Assembly (NCBI GenBank): GCA_944322605.1
Contig: CALUPD010000011.1
Location: 1-51,957 of the forward strand
From: an uncultured Bacteroidales bacterium
GTDB lineage: Bacteria; Bacteroidota; Bacteroidia; Bacteroidales; UBA932
Length of the DNA: 51,957 bases
Reading direction: 5' to 3'
In this document: positions 44,158-51,957 of the stretch, one piece after another
How the letters are laid out: every line of letters begins with the position of its first letter
Numbering within the stretch: the first letter of the stretch is position 1
Position numbers and translations under genes: made by a program
Notes under the pieces: model-generated
The model's database searches: none
Seen by the model: only the letters and a program-made list of their open reading frames with translations
What the model was told of the DNA's origin: nothing

Positions 44158-45705
44158 ATGAGTTTATTAAGCAAAAAGATTTCCGAACTGCAAGAGCGTA
44201 CCGCGAAAGCAGTTCAGGGAGGCGGGGAAAAAGCCATAGCAAAACAGATTGCAATGGGCAAGCTGCCTGCCAGAGATAGAATCAACAGGCTTCTCGACCC
44301 GGGTTCATTCTATGAATACGACCTGTTCATAAAGCATGACGCAAGGGAATTCGGAATGGAAAGCAAGGAGCTTGCAGGAGACGGAGTAGTAATAGGCACC
44401 GGAACTATAAACGGAAAGCCCGTAGCGATATATGCGCAGGACTTTACAGTAGCAGGAGGCTCGCTCGGCTCGATGCATGCGAGGAAAATCACGAAAATCA
44501 TGGACTACGCGATGCGCATGAGGATTCCTCTTATCGGAATCAACGACTCCGGCGGAGCGCGCATACAGGAAGGTGTCAATTCCCTCGCAGGGTACGGCGA
44601 AATATTCTTCCGCAACACGATGGCCAGCGGAGTGATCCCGCAGATTTCGGTGATACTCGGCCCGTGCGCAGGAGGAGCGGTTTATTCCCCGGCCCTTACC
44701 GACTACGTGTTCGTGGTTGACAAGATTTCCAAAATGTTCATCACAGGCCCTGAAGTCATAAAATCTGTGCTCGGCGAAGAAATCGACATGGAATCGCTCG
44801 GAGGAGCAAGGGTCCACAGCGAAGTCACAGGAAACGCGCATTTCTTCTCTGAAAGCGAAGACGAATGCTTCGCGCAGATAAAGGAACTCCTTTCCTACAT
44901 ACCTTCGCATAACAGCGAAAAGCCGGAACCTGAAAAGCCGAAAGAGCCTTTGAAGAAATACAAGATCGAAGAAATCGTTCCTGACGAACCGACCAAGCCA
45001 TACGACGTAAGGGATGTCATCAGGGCTATCACGGACGATTCCAAATTCTTCGAAGTCCAGGAAAAATGGGCAGCCAACATCGTTATCGGTTACGGACGAA
45101 TCGAAGGCAGGACAGTCGGATTCGTCGCCAACCAGCCGCTGGTGCTTGCCGGGGTGCTGGACTGCGACTCGTCGGACAAGGCCGCAAGGTTCATCCGCTT
45201 CTGCGATGCATTCGAAATCCCTATCGTGACCCTCGAAGACATGCCGGGATACCTCCCTGGGGTAGACCAGGAACATGCCGGTGTCATAAGGCACGGAGCG
45301 AAACTCCTGTACGCTTACAGCGAAGCATCCGTTCCTAAGATAACAATCATACTGCGCAAGGCATACGGCGGAGGATACATAGCGATGAACTCGCGCCACC
45401 TCAGGGCGGACTTCGTATTCGCATGGCCTATGGCCGAAATCGCAGTAATGGGACCGGAAGGAGCCGCCAACATCATTTTCCGCAAGGAAATCATGGAAGC
45501 AGCTGACCCTGCCGAAATGCGCAAACAGAAAGTGCAGGAATACAAGGACAAATTCGCGAACCCTTACGTGGCGGCTTCGAGAGGATATATCGACTCTGTC
45601 ATAGATCCTAACGACACGAGGAAATACATCGCCCATGCCCTTTCAATATCCAAGGACAAGACCTTGAAACGTCCTGTCAAGAAGCACGGCATTCCACCAT
45701 TTTAA
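44158..45705 (+). CDS. Acyl-CoA carboxylase beta subunit / methylmalonyl-CoA decarboxylase alpha subunit
   Basis: A 515-residue biotin-dependent carboxyltransferase. The N- and C-terminal crotonase-like halves carry the two oxyanion-hole segments: GGARIQEGVNSLAGYGEIFF and CAGGAVYSPALTDYVF in the first, GYLPGVDQEHAGVIRHGAKLLYA and KAYGGGYIAMNSRHLRAD in the second. Family members carboxylate propionyl-CoA or, in the sodium-pumping complex, decarboxylate methylmalonyl-CoA in succinate-to-propionate fermentation. The biotin carrier gene follows about 175 bases downstream. Neither the membrane subunits (OadB/OadG type) nor biotin carboxylase is adjacent, so which of the two reactions it serves cannot be told here. 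Confidence 0.92.
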   Translation: MSLLSKKISELQERTAKAVQGGGEKAIAKQIAMGKLPARDRINRLLDPGSFYEYDLFIKHDAREFGMESKELAGDGVVIGTGTINGKPVAIYAQDFTVAGGSLGSMHARKITKIMDYAMRMRIPLIGINDSGGARIQEGVNSLAGYGEIFFRNTMASGVIPQISVILGPCAGGAVYSPALTDYVFVVDKISKMFITGPEVIKSVLGEEIDMESLGGARVHSEVTGNAHFFSESEDECFAQIKELLSYIPSHNSEKPEPEKPKEPLKKYKIEEIVPDEPTKPYDVRDVIRAITDDSKFFEVQEKWAANIVIGYGRIEGRTVGFVANQPLVLAGVLDCDSSDKAARFIRFCDAFEIPIVTLEDMPGYLPGVDQEHAGVIRHGAKLLYAYSEASVPKITIILRKAYGGGYIAMNSRHLRADFVFAWPMAEIAVMGPEGAANIIFRKEIMEAADPAEMRKQKVQEYKDKFANPYVAASRGYIDSVIDPNDTRKYIAHALSISKDKTLKRPVKKHGIPPF

Positions 45706-45880
45706 CAGGCAGGATACGCCATCGTAGCGGCAAAGGCCGCGCCGGAGACAAGAGCCTATGCCAGGCGGCACGAAGCCTGCGCGGAATCCGTCCCGGCAGC
45801 CATGACGACATTCGCCGTACATTACGGCATGCATGGCGAAGGCCTTGCCGGATTTGAAAATCGTATTGCATTTAAAAGGT

Positions 45881-46225
45881 ATGGAAAAAAACAATAACAA
45901 CGACCAGACCCCTGAAATGGGGAAATTGCAGATTCATGCCGAAGGCAGGATTTACACTACCGTTCTGACCGAAAAATTCAAAAACAGGGAAGTATGGAAA
46001 GCGCCTGACCCTACGGAAATCCGCTCCATAATTCCAGGCTCCGTGATAGACGTCATGGCCAAGGAAGGCGACAAAGTGGAAAAAGGAACTCCGCTTATCG
46101 AATATGAAGCGATGAAAATGCACAACATCATAACAGCCCCTATGGCAGGAACGATTTCGCGCATCTTCGTGAAAACAGGAGACAAGCTGCCTAAGGGACA
46201 CTTGATGATAAAACTCGAAATCTGA
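45881..46225 (+). CDS. Biotin carboxyl carrier protein subunit
   Basis: A 114-residue biotin/lipoyl-attachment protein. The biotinylation site is EAMKM in YEAMKMHNIITAPMAG. The N-terminus (MEKNNNNDQTPEMG) is a flexible polar linker, and IPGSVIDVMAKEGDKVEKGTPL is the first half of the hammerhead fold. The frame begins at 45833, but the ATG at 45881 gives a normal N-terminus. It carries the CO2 unit for the neighbouring carboxyltransferase. The 175 bases between the two contain no OadG-like small membrane protein that I can find. Confidence 0.92.
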   Translation: MEKNNNNDQTPEMGKLQIHAEGRIYTTVLTEKFKNREVWKAPDPTEIRSIIPGSVIDVMAKEGDKVEKGTPLIEYEAMKMHNIITAPMAGTISRIFVKTGDKLPKGHLMIKLEI

Positions 46226-46301
46226 CATCTGCCGGAAACGGCAATGGCATAACGGCACGAAGACGACTCAGAATTGCAGTTTCTTCGTCAGCCTGATTCG
46301 A

Positions 46302-46335
46302 AAAACCGCAGCGTACTTGCTTACGCTGCGGTTTT
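46302..46335 (+). terminator. Terminator after the biotin carrier gene
   Basis: AAAACCGCAGCGTA pairs with TACGCTGCGGTTTT around a six-base loop, with T (plus) and A (minus) flanks. It lies about 76 bases after the stop codon. Confidence 0.75.
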
Positions 46336-46678
46336 CTCATTTTCGAGTATAATTGCCAAAATTCCCGCGTACACAAGCACGGCTGGGGTTTCGCATCTTC
46401 ACAAGCCATGGGATTCAATCCTTTTGGGCCACCCTCTTCTCATTTTTCTCAAGCCTCGGGATTCCTTTTGAGCCAATCTCGTTATTCATAAACAGTCTTA
46501 AAACGAGCAGATCGGGATTCTGCGATATTCAGACAGGCAATCCGCCGGCGTCATTGCAAACGGAACATGCCCGCACGAAACAGCAAGATCGATTTATCGG
46601 TCATAAGGACATGACACAAAAACGAGGATTTTTCAGGCAATCATTAAAAATGCAGCAGGACCGGCGGCCAGTCCCGGG
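46336..46678. other. Intergenic region before the convergent holB gene
   Basis: About 340 bases with no convincing gene. A plus-strand frame at 46353-46793 overlaps holB antisense and has no recognisable features. No repeat or RNA seen. Confidence 0.5.
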
Positions 46679-47821
46679 CTATTTCCCGTTCCGCCGGACC
46701 ATCGCATATATCCGGCAGCACAAATCCATGAATACTAATTTTCCCGAGACATTGCTGTCTATGCAGGAGACAGACTCGTTTATCAGGGCATAAATCTTTT
46801 CATAAGAATCCCTGTCAAACGCAGCCGAATACCCCCTGACGGCATCCATTTCGGAAGGAAGGCATCCGGACAGATCCGGCATGCCGAAACCGCAGAGGCA
46901 TATCCTGCGCAGATAGCCTGAAAGATAACGGCAGAATGCCTTTTGCTGCTCCCTCCCCGTCTCGGACAGTCCGGTCGCAATATCTATGACTCTGGAAAGA
47001 TCCCCGGATATGGAAGAATCCAAAAGTTCTTCCACGGTCTCCTTGAAACCGTGCTGTTCATGTTCCTCGTTCCATCTTTCCTTGAAAACGGTCATGCTTC
47101 CCGATGAAATTCCGGCCCATGCGGCAGCATCTTCCGCGCTTAATCCGTACTGCTTCTCTATCCTCCTTGCAAGATCGCCCTTTGCTATAGGAGGGACTTT
47201 GACTATGCGGCAGCGGGAAAGGATAGTAGGAAGCATCTTGTCGATTGAATTGCACACCATGAAAAACAAAGTCTTTGCAGGAGGCTCTTCTATCAGTTTC
47301 AGCAACTTGTTGGCCGCTTCTCCGTTCATCTTCTCCGGAAGCCATATTATCATTATCTTGAACTCCGACTCCATAGGCTTGAACGACAGCTTCCTCAAGA
47401 TTTCCTGCGCCTCGCTCACGTTTATCAGCCCCGATTTGTTGTCTATCCCTATGGCCGAATAGAAATCCTGCTCCGTAAAATACGGATCGTCAAGGACGAG
47501 CTCCCTCCATGTATCGATAAACATGTCGCTTACGGGCTTTTTGTCAGAAGACACGGACTTGTTCGAATTGACCGGGAAAACGAAATGCAAATCCGGATGC
47601 ACCAGCTTCGCATGTTTGACGCAAGACTTGCAATGGCCGCATGAATCCCCTTCCGTCTTGTTCTCGCAAGAAATATATGAAGCCAATGCTATCGCAAGGG
47701 CAAGCCCTCCTCGGCCAGGTTCTTCCAAGAATATCGTAGCATGCGCCATATGGCCTCCGTCCACGGCCTCGACCAAGGATTTCTTCAATTCTTCCTGGCC
47801 TATGACATCCGAAAAAAACAT
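46679..47821 (-). CDS. holB: DNA polymerase III delta-prime subunit
   Basis: A 380-residue clamp-loader ATPase-like subunit. The start MFFSDVIGQEELKKSLVEAV is typical, and the four-cysteine zinc module lies near residues 52-67 (CENK...CGHCKSC). Sensor-like blocks are INVSEAQEILRKLSFKPMES and NKLLKLIEEPPAKTLFFMVC, with the SRC motif in LSRCRIVKVPP. The P-loop reads EEPGRGGLAL, lacking the GKT core, so the subunit probably does not bind ATP, as in E. coli delta-prime. With delta and gamma/tau it loads the sliding clamp. Unlike in many bacteria, ricT is not adjacent. The start has no clear promoter match. Confidence 0.9.
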   Translation of the reverse strand: MFFSDVIGQEELKKSLVEAVDGGHMAHATIFLEEPGRGGLALAIALASYISCENKTEGDSCGHCKSCVKHAKLVHPDLHFVFPVNSNKSVSSDKKPVSDMFIDTWRELVLDDPYFTEQDFYSAIGIDNKSGLINVSEAQEILRKLSFKPMESEFKIMIIWLPEKMNGEAANKLLKLIEEPPAKTLFFMVCNSIDKMLPTILSRCRIVKVPPIAKGDLARRIEKQYGLSAEDAAAWAGISSGSMTVFKERWNEEHEQHGFKETVEELLDSSISGDLSRVIDIATGLSETGREQQKAFCRYLSGYLRRICLCGFGMPDLSGCLPSEMDAVRGYSAAFDRDSYEKIYALINESVSCIDSNVSGKLVFMDLCCRIYAMVRRNGK

Positions 47822-47987
47822 ATATCAGCAATTTACACTATTCAACACATATAGGACAGCAACCGGGCACATGCCTTGGATGCAGTCCGCTTGCGCAAAT
47901 GATGCGGAACCCGCCATCAAAAGCCACAAGTACGGCATCGCGTGCCGGGCCGCCCATGCAAAGATAGAAAAACTCCCTCGCCGGACA

Positions 47988-50156
47988 TCAGTCTCTCTCC
48001 ATGACCGTCATCTCGCACATCCCGCAATCGAAACCGAGCCGGAAAAGCCTGCCGTTGTTCCTCAAAAACAGCGGTCCTTTATATCCGCCCAAGCCGCCTT
48101 TTCCGTTTTTAAGGCATGCCCCGAACTCGTATCTTATGCAATACTTGGTCCGCATCAGTTCCGCCCCCTCTTTCTTTGATATTTCATAAGCAGGTTCATC
48201 CACCTTCGCGCCTATGCTTTCATATAGAGCGGCAGCAAGCCTGTTGGACACATTGCTCCGGTATCCGTTATACATTCCGGGATTCCTTTCAGGGACTATT
48301 CCGCAACGGCCGAGCCAGCTTGTTCCCTCTTTATCATCTCCGGAAACAATTCCTCGCCCATTGGTTCCGGCCCGGACTTTATCCAGATTCTCCGCAAGCA
48401 TCCTGCGTATTTCATTTATCACTGACACAGGCATGAAAGGAATATCCGCGACATCTACTGCCACATCCTTGAAATCATAAACCGAAGCCGTCTTTTTCAA
48501 CTGGCGGACAATGGTTTCCAAAGCCTTGTCAGGATTCTCGGCCTTAATGTAGGAATACCCCGCCGACGACGCCCTTACGGAAGCCCGTATCGACCCGGAA
48601 GCCTGAATTCCCTGTCCGCAGCATCCGTCCTGACAAAAAGCGGATTCCGCAGAACCGCCTGCGCCTGTATTCGCCTGCGACACAGCCTCGAACACGTAAT
48701 CACCTCCCGACTGCGACACTGTCACGGACACATCGACAAGCCTGCGCGGAGAATCGGAAAGGACGTATTTTTCGAATTTTATGCTATAATTCCTGTATAT
48801 GAGGCTTCCTTTGGGAACATCGAAAACGCCGTTCAGGCGCACGGCATGCACATTCTGCCGGATATCCCTACCCGAAGCCGCATTGCCTGCGCCGCTCCTG
48901 TCTGTCCTGCCCGGCTTGCCGGTCTTGACTCCGGAATTGCCGGCGGCCCCGCTATCGAAGCCCCCGCCTCTGTCTCTGCCAAAACGGATAGCGGACCTGC
49001 CGCCGAATCCGTTGCCTGATCCAAAAGCCAACGATTCTGCCTGATTCACAAGCCGGAAGCCGTTCACCTTAGCTCCGACGGAACGTCCGTCTGGAAAAAT
49101 CAGGTAAACCCCGTCTCCCGCATCAAGCAAGCCTTTTCCCTCGGCGACAGGAACGAATGAAAGTTCCGTTTCATAGCCTGAAACCTGCCTTGAGCCTACG
49201 ATCTCTCCAATATGCTCGCCTTTCGAATTCGCCACATCTCCGCTTTTCCAGCTTCCGCGCCTGCCGCTCAGGAAAAAATCGGTATATCCCCTGTTGAAGG
49301 TCTTTTCGATATCAGGCTCGAAACCGCCCCGCACACGCCCGGACGAAGCCCTTGAATACCCGGGATTTCTCTCTATAAAGCTGTCCAACAAATTACTGTA
49401 ATACCGCACGACATTCCTGACATAAATCTCGTTTTTCAACCGGCCTTCTATCTTGAAAGAAGAAACGCCGGCATATGCGAGATCCTGTATCCTGCGCCCG
49501 GCCATCATGTCCTTAAGCGAAAGCAACGGAGAATCCTTGACTATGACATTGCCATCTTCGTCCAAAAGATCGTATTTCGAACGGCAGGCCTGCACGCATG
49601 CCCCCCTGTTCGCGCTTCTGCCTGTCAGATTGCAACTCATATAACACTGCCCGCTATACGACACGCACAAGGCCCCGTGAATAAAAGTTTCGACCTCGCA
49701 ATCCACTGAAGAAGAGATTTCCCTTATTTGCTCAAGCGACAGTTCCCGGGCCAATATCAGCCTTTTGAACCCCAACGATTCGAGCCATTTCGCCTTTTCA
49801 ACGGTACGTATGTCAGTCTGGGTGGAGGCATGGAGCGTTATTGGCGGAATGTCCATCTCCAAAATTCCGAGATCCTGCACTATAAGAGCGTCGCAACCGG
49901 CCTGCCATGCCTGCCGGATAATGCGGCGCGCCTCTTCAAGCTCGCTGTCGTATAATATGGTATTGACCGTCATGTAGACCTTCGCGCCGAACTTACGGGC
50001 ATATGCCGCTACGTCAGCTATGTCGTCCATGCTGTTTCCTGCCGCCTCCCGTGCGCCGAAAGACGGACCGGCAATATACAAAGCATCGGCACCGCAGTCT
50101 ATGGCCGCAATGCCGATATTCTTATTTTTTGCTGGAGCAAGAAGCTCTAATTGCAT
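47988..50156 (-). CDS. Peptidase U32 family protein (RlhA/TrhP-like)
   Basis: A 722-residue member of the U32 family, whose E. coli members RlhA and TrhP hydroxylate 23S rRNA or tRNA; some others are called collagenases. The TIM-barrel part starts ELLAPAKNKNIGIAAIDCGADALY. The family signature ETFIHGALCVSYSGQCYMS with its cysteines lies near residue 165-185, followed by NRGACVQACRSKYDL. The larger C-terminal region resembles the DUF3656 part of RlhA. At least two low-complexity insertions, near 390-440 (Gly/Arg/Ser-rich) and 500-545 (Cys/Ser/Gly-rich), lengthen it beyond the usual 600-650. The start codon overlaps the end of the upstream TPR gene by 10 bases, so translation is likely coupled. 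Confidence 0.88.
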   Translation of the reverse strand: MQLELLAPAKNKNIGIAAIDCGADALYIAGPSFGAREAAGNSMDDIADVAAYARKFGAKVYMTVNTILYDSELEEARRIIRQAWQAGCDALIVQDLGILEMDIPPITLHASTQTDIRTVEKAKWLESLGFKRLILARELSLEQIREISSSVDCEVETFIHGALCVSYSGQCYMSCNLTGRSANRGACVQACRSKYDLLDEDGNVIVKDSPLLSLKDMMAGRRIQDLAYAGVSSFKIEGRLKNEIYVRNVVRYYSNLLDSFIERNPGYSRASSGRVRGGFEPDIEKTFNRGYTDFFLSGRRGSWKSGDVANSKGEHIGEIVGSRQVSGYETELSFVPVAEGKGLLDAGDGVYLIFPDGRSVGAKVNGFRLVNQAESLAFGSGNGFGGRSAIRFGRDRGGGFDSGAAGNSGVKTGKPGRTDRSGAGNAASGRDIRQNVHAVRLNGVFDVPKGSLIYRNYSIKFEKYVLSDSPRRLVDVSVTVSQSGGDYVFEAVSQANTGAGGSAESAFCQDGCCGQGIQASGSIRASVRASSAGYSYIKAENPDKALETIVRQLKKTASVYDFKDVAVDVADIPFMPVSVINEIRRMLAENLDKVRAGTNGRGIVSGDDKEGTSWLGRCGIVPERNPGMYNGYRSNVSNRLAAALYESIGAKVDEPAYEISKKEGAELMRTKYCIRYEFGACLKNGKGGLGGYKGPLFLRNNGRLFRLGFDCGMCEMTVMERD

Positions 50157-51100
50157 TTGAGTTCGTTATTTACTTTGTGTTTCGCATATTCGGCGAACTT
50201 AGGGTCGCTCATTATCTGCTTATAATATCCGCAAGCCTTTGCATTGTCGCCTTTGGCTTCCCATGCAGTAGCAAGCTGGTACATCATCGCATTCTTGTCC
50301 TTCGCATTAGGGGATGCGGACAAATAACCTTCGAAGCCTGCTATCGCCTGGTCGTAATCCTTTGCGCCGAGGCCGATCACGCCGAGAAGCTTGCATGCCG
50401 TAGCGTTCTTCGGAGCATATTTCACAGCCGACTGTGCAGCCGGAAGGGCTTCAGCGAAATTCTTTGACTTGTAAAGGGAATTCGCCTTCAGCAGGTACAT
50501 GTTGCCCAACTGTTTTTCGGCAGCAACTTTCTGACCGAATTCAGCCGCTTTTCCGAAAGCATCCACTGCTTTTGCCTCGTCATTCATCTTCGAATAAGCC
50601 ATACCCAATCGAAGGTACGCCGTTCCGTCTTCATTATTCAGGGAAATCACTTTTTCATATGCGGCAGCGGCATTCGCCCAATCCTGCGCGTTAATCAAAT
50701 CATTGCCCTGCATCATATATACCTGCGGTTCTAGTTCCGCCAAATCCGAAGCGACTTCTGCTACTCCGTACTCAGTTCCCGTAGTCCTCGCGAGATCGAT
50801 ATTTTCAATAGCCTTGGCGTAATCCTTGGCCGCAGCGGCTTCTTTTGCAATCTGCACATAAATCTTAGGAATGATCAGCTTGCTGTCGTTAGCGATTTCA
50901 AATCCTTCGTCCCCGAGCTGGCCGGCCATGTCCAATGCCTGCTTGAAATAATTCAAAGCCCTTTCATTGTCAGAAGCAGCAAGCGAAGTAGCACCGTTGT
51001 TATACAATTCAGTTGCCTGCTGAAGGTCCTGCGCCATTGCCGTTCCTGCAAAGAACATGGAAGCGCAAACCGTCAATGCTATTTTTCCAAATTTTCTCAT
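50147..51100 (-). CDS. Secreted tetratricopeptide-repeat protein
   Basis: A 317-residue protein with a signal peptide (MRKFGKIALTVCASMFFAGTAMA, cleaved before QD). The rest consists of TPR units, for example NNGATSLAASDNERALNYFKQALDM, AAAYEKVISLNNEDGTAYLRLGMAYSKMNDEAKAVDAF and ATAWEAKGDNAKACGYYKQIM. TPR proteins hold multiprotein assemblies; in the periplasm or at the cell envelope their partners vary. Its coding end overlaps the U32 gene start (TGCAATTAG), an unusual pairing of a periplasmic repeat protein with a cytoplasmic enzyme. Confidence 0.88.
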   Translation of the reverse strand: MRKFGKIALTVCASMFFAGTAMAQDLQQATELYNNGATSLAASDNERALNYFKQALDMAGQLGDEGFEIANDSKLIIPKIYVQIAKEAAAAKDYAKAIENIDLARTTGTEYGVAEVASDLAELEPQVYMMQGNDLINAQDWANAAAAYEKVISLNNEDGTAYLRLGMAYSKMNDEAKAVDAFGKAAEFGQKVAAEKQLGNMYLLKANSLYKSKNFAEALPAAQSAVKYAPKNATACKLLGVIGLGAKDYDQAIAGFEGYLSASPNAKDKNAMMYQLATAWEAKGDNAKACGYYKQIMSDPKFAEYAKHKVNNELKCN

Positions 51101-51260
51101 GATACTTTTGTTTTTTATTTCCTGTAATTTTTACCTTTTATGCCTTTGGCAGAACACGCGAAAACATTTCCGCATGAAGCCATTCGTGCACAAAAGACAA
51201 AAATAAAGGTTTCAGATAACAAAAACAATAGCGCGATGACAATTCGCTGTCAAATCATGA

Positions 51261-51362
51261 TCATATTCGCCCTCCTGACCAAGGAATCGCCACCTGCTGC
51301 AGCCGGCTGTACGCTGATGTCGACACGAGCATCAGCAAGAAAAATATCATAACCTTTTTCAT
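51261..51362 (-). CDS. Possible 33-residue secreted peptide
   Basis: ATG at 51362 to TGA at 51261. The frame encodes a strong signal peptide, MKKVMIFFLLMLVSTSAYS, and then about 14 residues (RLQQVAIPWSGGRI). It begins 28 bases after the stop of the M23-like gene on the same strand, so it could be the next gene of that operon. A sequence this short can occur by chance, but the MKK start and the clean signal are notable. No relative is known to me. Confidence 0.35.
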   Translation of the reverse strand: MKKVMIFFLLMLVSTSAYSRLQQVAIPWSGGRI

Positions 51363-51390
51363 AACATTTCCGTTTTATTTGTCAACATTT

Positions 51391-51957
51391 TCATTTGCAC
51401 GGGTTCAGGCTCTTGCCAGTCACCGAGTCCAATCTCGAATACAGGTAAGGCTCGGGATCTACCGCCGTGCTGTTGTAGTCCTTCCACGCCTCTATGTGCA
51501 GGTGAGATCCCGCGCTGTCCGGGTCGCTCGCGTTGCCAGTCGTCCCGACAACGCCTATGATGTCGCCACGCTTCACGATGTCCCCGACTTCCACGTATGA
51601 CGCGGCGACATGGAGGTACCTGTATGCCATGTCGGAATTAGAGTCCTGCACATGGATCACGTTCCCGGCATTACGCTCTTCTTTCTTAAATCGTCCCATT
51701 GTTCCATTTTTTCCATACAACTCCTCATACCTGTCAAATGGCACTCCCTGCTCGAAAGCGTCCCTGACCTTTGTCACCCTGCCGTCGCATATCGAGAATA
51801 TAGGCGTGCCTATGCCCGCCTTCAGGTCCAGCCTGTCCGCTATGACGTATATCTCCGGTATCGAGTACCATATCTCGTCATCTCCGCCGCCGGAGGATGC
51901 CGTGCGCAGCTCTATGCTACCCTCCCCGGAAAGCGACGGGAGGACATACGCGTAGGG
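51391..51957 (-). CDS. M23 peptidase-like protein, C-terminal fragment cut by window edge
   Basis: 188 codons at the right edge; the start lies outside the window. It has the LytM/M23 fold: GTPIFSICDGRVTKV, YRYLHVAAS, VGDIVKRGDIIGVVGTTGNA and the zinc-binding HLHIEAW. Members cut peptide cross-links in peptidoglycan. The position that normally has the first zinc-ligand His (H-xxx-D) reads ADRLD, i.e. Ala-xxx-Asp, so the enzyme may be inactive, although the alignment here is by eye. A short extra loop (KNGTMGRFKKEERNAGN) sits before the conserved core. Confidence 0.8.
   Translation of the reverse strand, partial: PYAYVLPSLSGEGSIELRTASSGGGDDEIWYSIPEIYVIADRLDLKAGIGTPIFSICDGRVTKVRDAFEQGVPFDRYEELYGKNGTMGRFKKEERNAGNVIHVQDSNSDMAYRYLHVAASYVEVGDIVKRGDIIGVVGTTGNASDPDSAGSHLHIEAWKDYNSTAVDPEPYLYSRLDSVTGKSLNPCK

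Noticed and set aside
44032..44158. Glycine riboswitch upstream of gcvP
   Set aside because: The gap is only 125 bases, A/T-rich, and lacks the paired-stem architecture of the tandem aptamer.
44305..45636. 443-codon minus-strand frame opposite the carboxyltransferase gene
   Set aside because: It is rich in Arg, Val, His and Phe, as expected from antisense of a biased gene, and shows no recognisable motif.

Overview
The window looks like a chromosomal segment of a member of the Bacteroidota, most likely order Bacteroidales. The evidence is: -7 promoter elements of the TAnnTTTG type upstream of many genes, three of them with a TTG/TTTG element 19 bases further upstream; start codons preceded by A/T-rich leaders without a Shine-Dalgarno sequence; and a gene content (PSP1/RicT protein, DUF5106-type lipoprotein, NodT-type RND efflux operon, PorT-like beta-barrels, acyl-CoA carboxylase plus separate biotin carrier) usual for that group. 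Many genes use ATA for Ile and AGG for Arg heavily. I cannot resolve genus or species.

Layout. 0-8.6 kb: amino-acid genes kbl and sdaA (divergent), thioredoxin, an outer-membrane barrel, a polyprenyl diphosphate synthase, a ricT-trmB operon and a CDF metal transporter. 8.8-13.7 kb: a secreted endonuclease/phosphatase-fold protein divergent from ychF, a thioredoxin-like lipoprotein and a sigma-54-type response regulator. 13.8-17.3 kb: two tRNA-Gln genes, yqaA and tadA, and groES-groEL. 17.5-26.1 kb: prmC, the bifunctional NAD(P)HX repair enzyme, a three-repeat lipoprotein, ddl and a class A penicillin-binding protein. 26.2-35.5 kb: topA, an Lrp-family regulator and a complete RND efflux operon (adaptor, permease, outer-membrane channel). 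35.7-38.8 kb: smpB and miaA (divergent) and an MscS-type channel. 38.9-40.2 kb: an A/T-rich island with a truncated DUF4143 ATPase fragment bracketed by an imperfect 26-base direct repeat, followed by decayed, structured DNA. 40.2-52 kb: a small barrel protein, gcvP, a carboxyltransferase and its biotin carrier, the DNA polymerase III delta-prime subunit, a U32 peptidase-family protein overlapping a secreted TPR protein, a possible 33-residue secreted peptide and the C-terminal part of an M23 peptidase-like protein cut by the window edge.

Most of the window is core housekeeping: protein synthesis and folding (trmB, miaA, tadA, prmC, smpB, groESL, tRNAs), envelope (ddl, PBP1A, RND pump), and Gly/Ser/Thr metabolism (kbl, sdaA, gcvP). 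I found no defence system, prophage, CRISPR array or rRNA operon. The most unusual signals are (1) a 78-base repeat, 76/78 identical, that supplies the stop codon of two unrelated genes, (2) recurrent low-complexity Gly/Ser/Cys-rich or charged insertions in otherwise conserved enzymes (PrmC, Nnr, MscS, U32 protein, nuclease, efflux channel), (3) the DUF4143 island with flanking direct repeats and paired inverted repeats, and (4) a CDF transporter whose metal-site residues suggest a non-zinc substrate. None of these amounts to a demonstrated new system.
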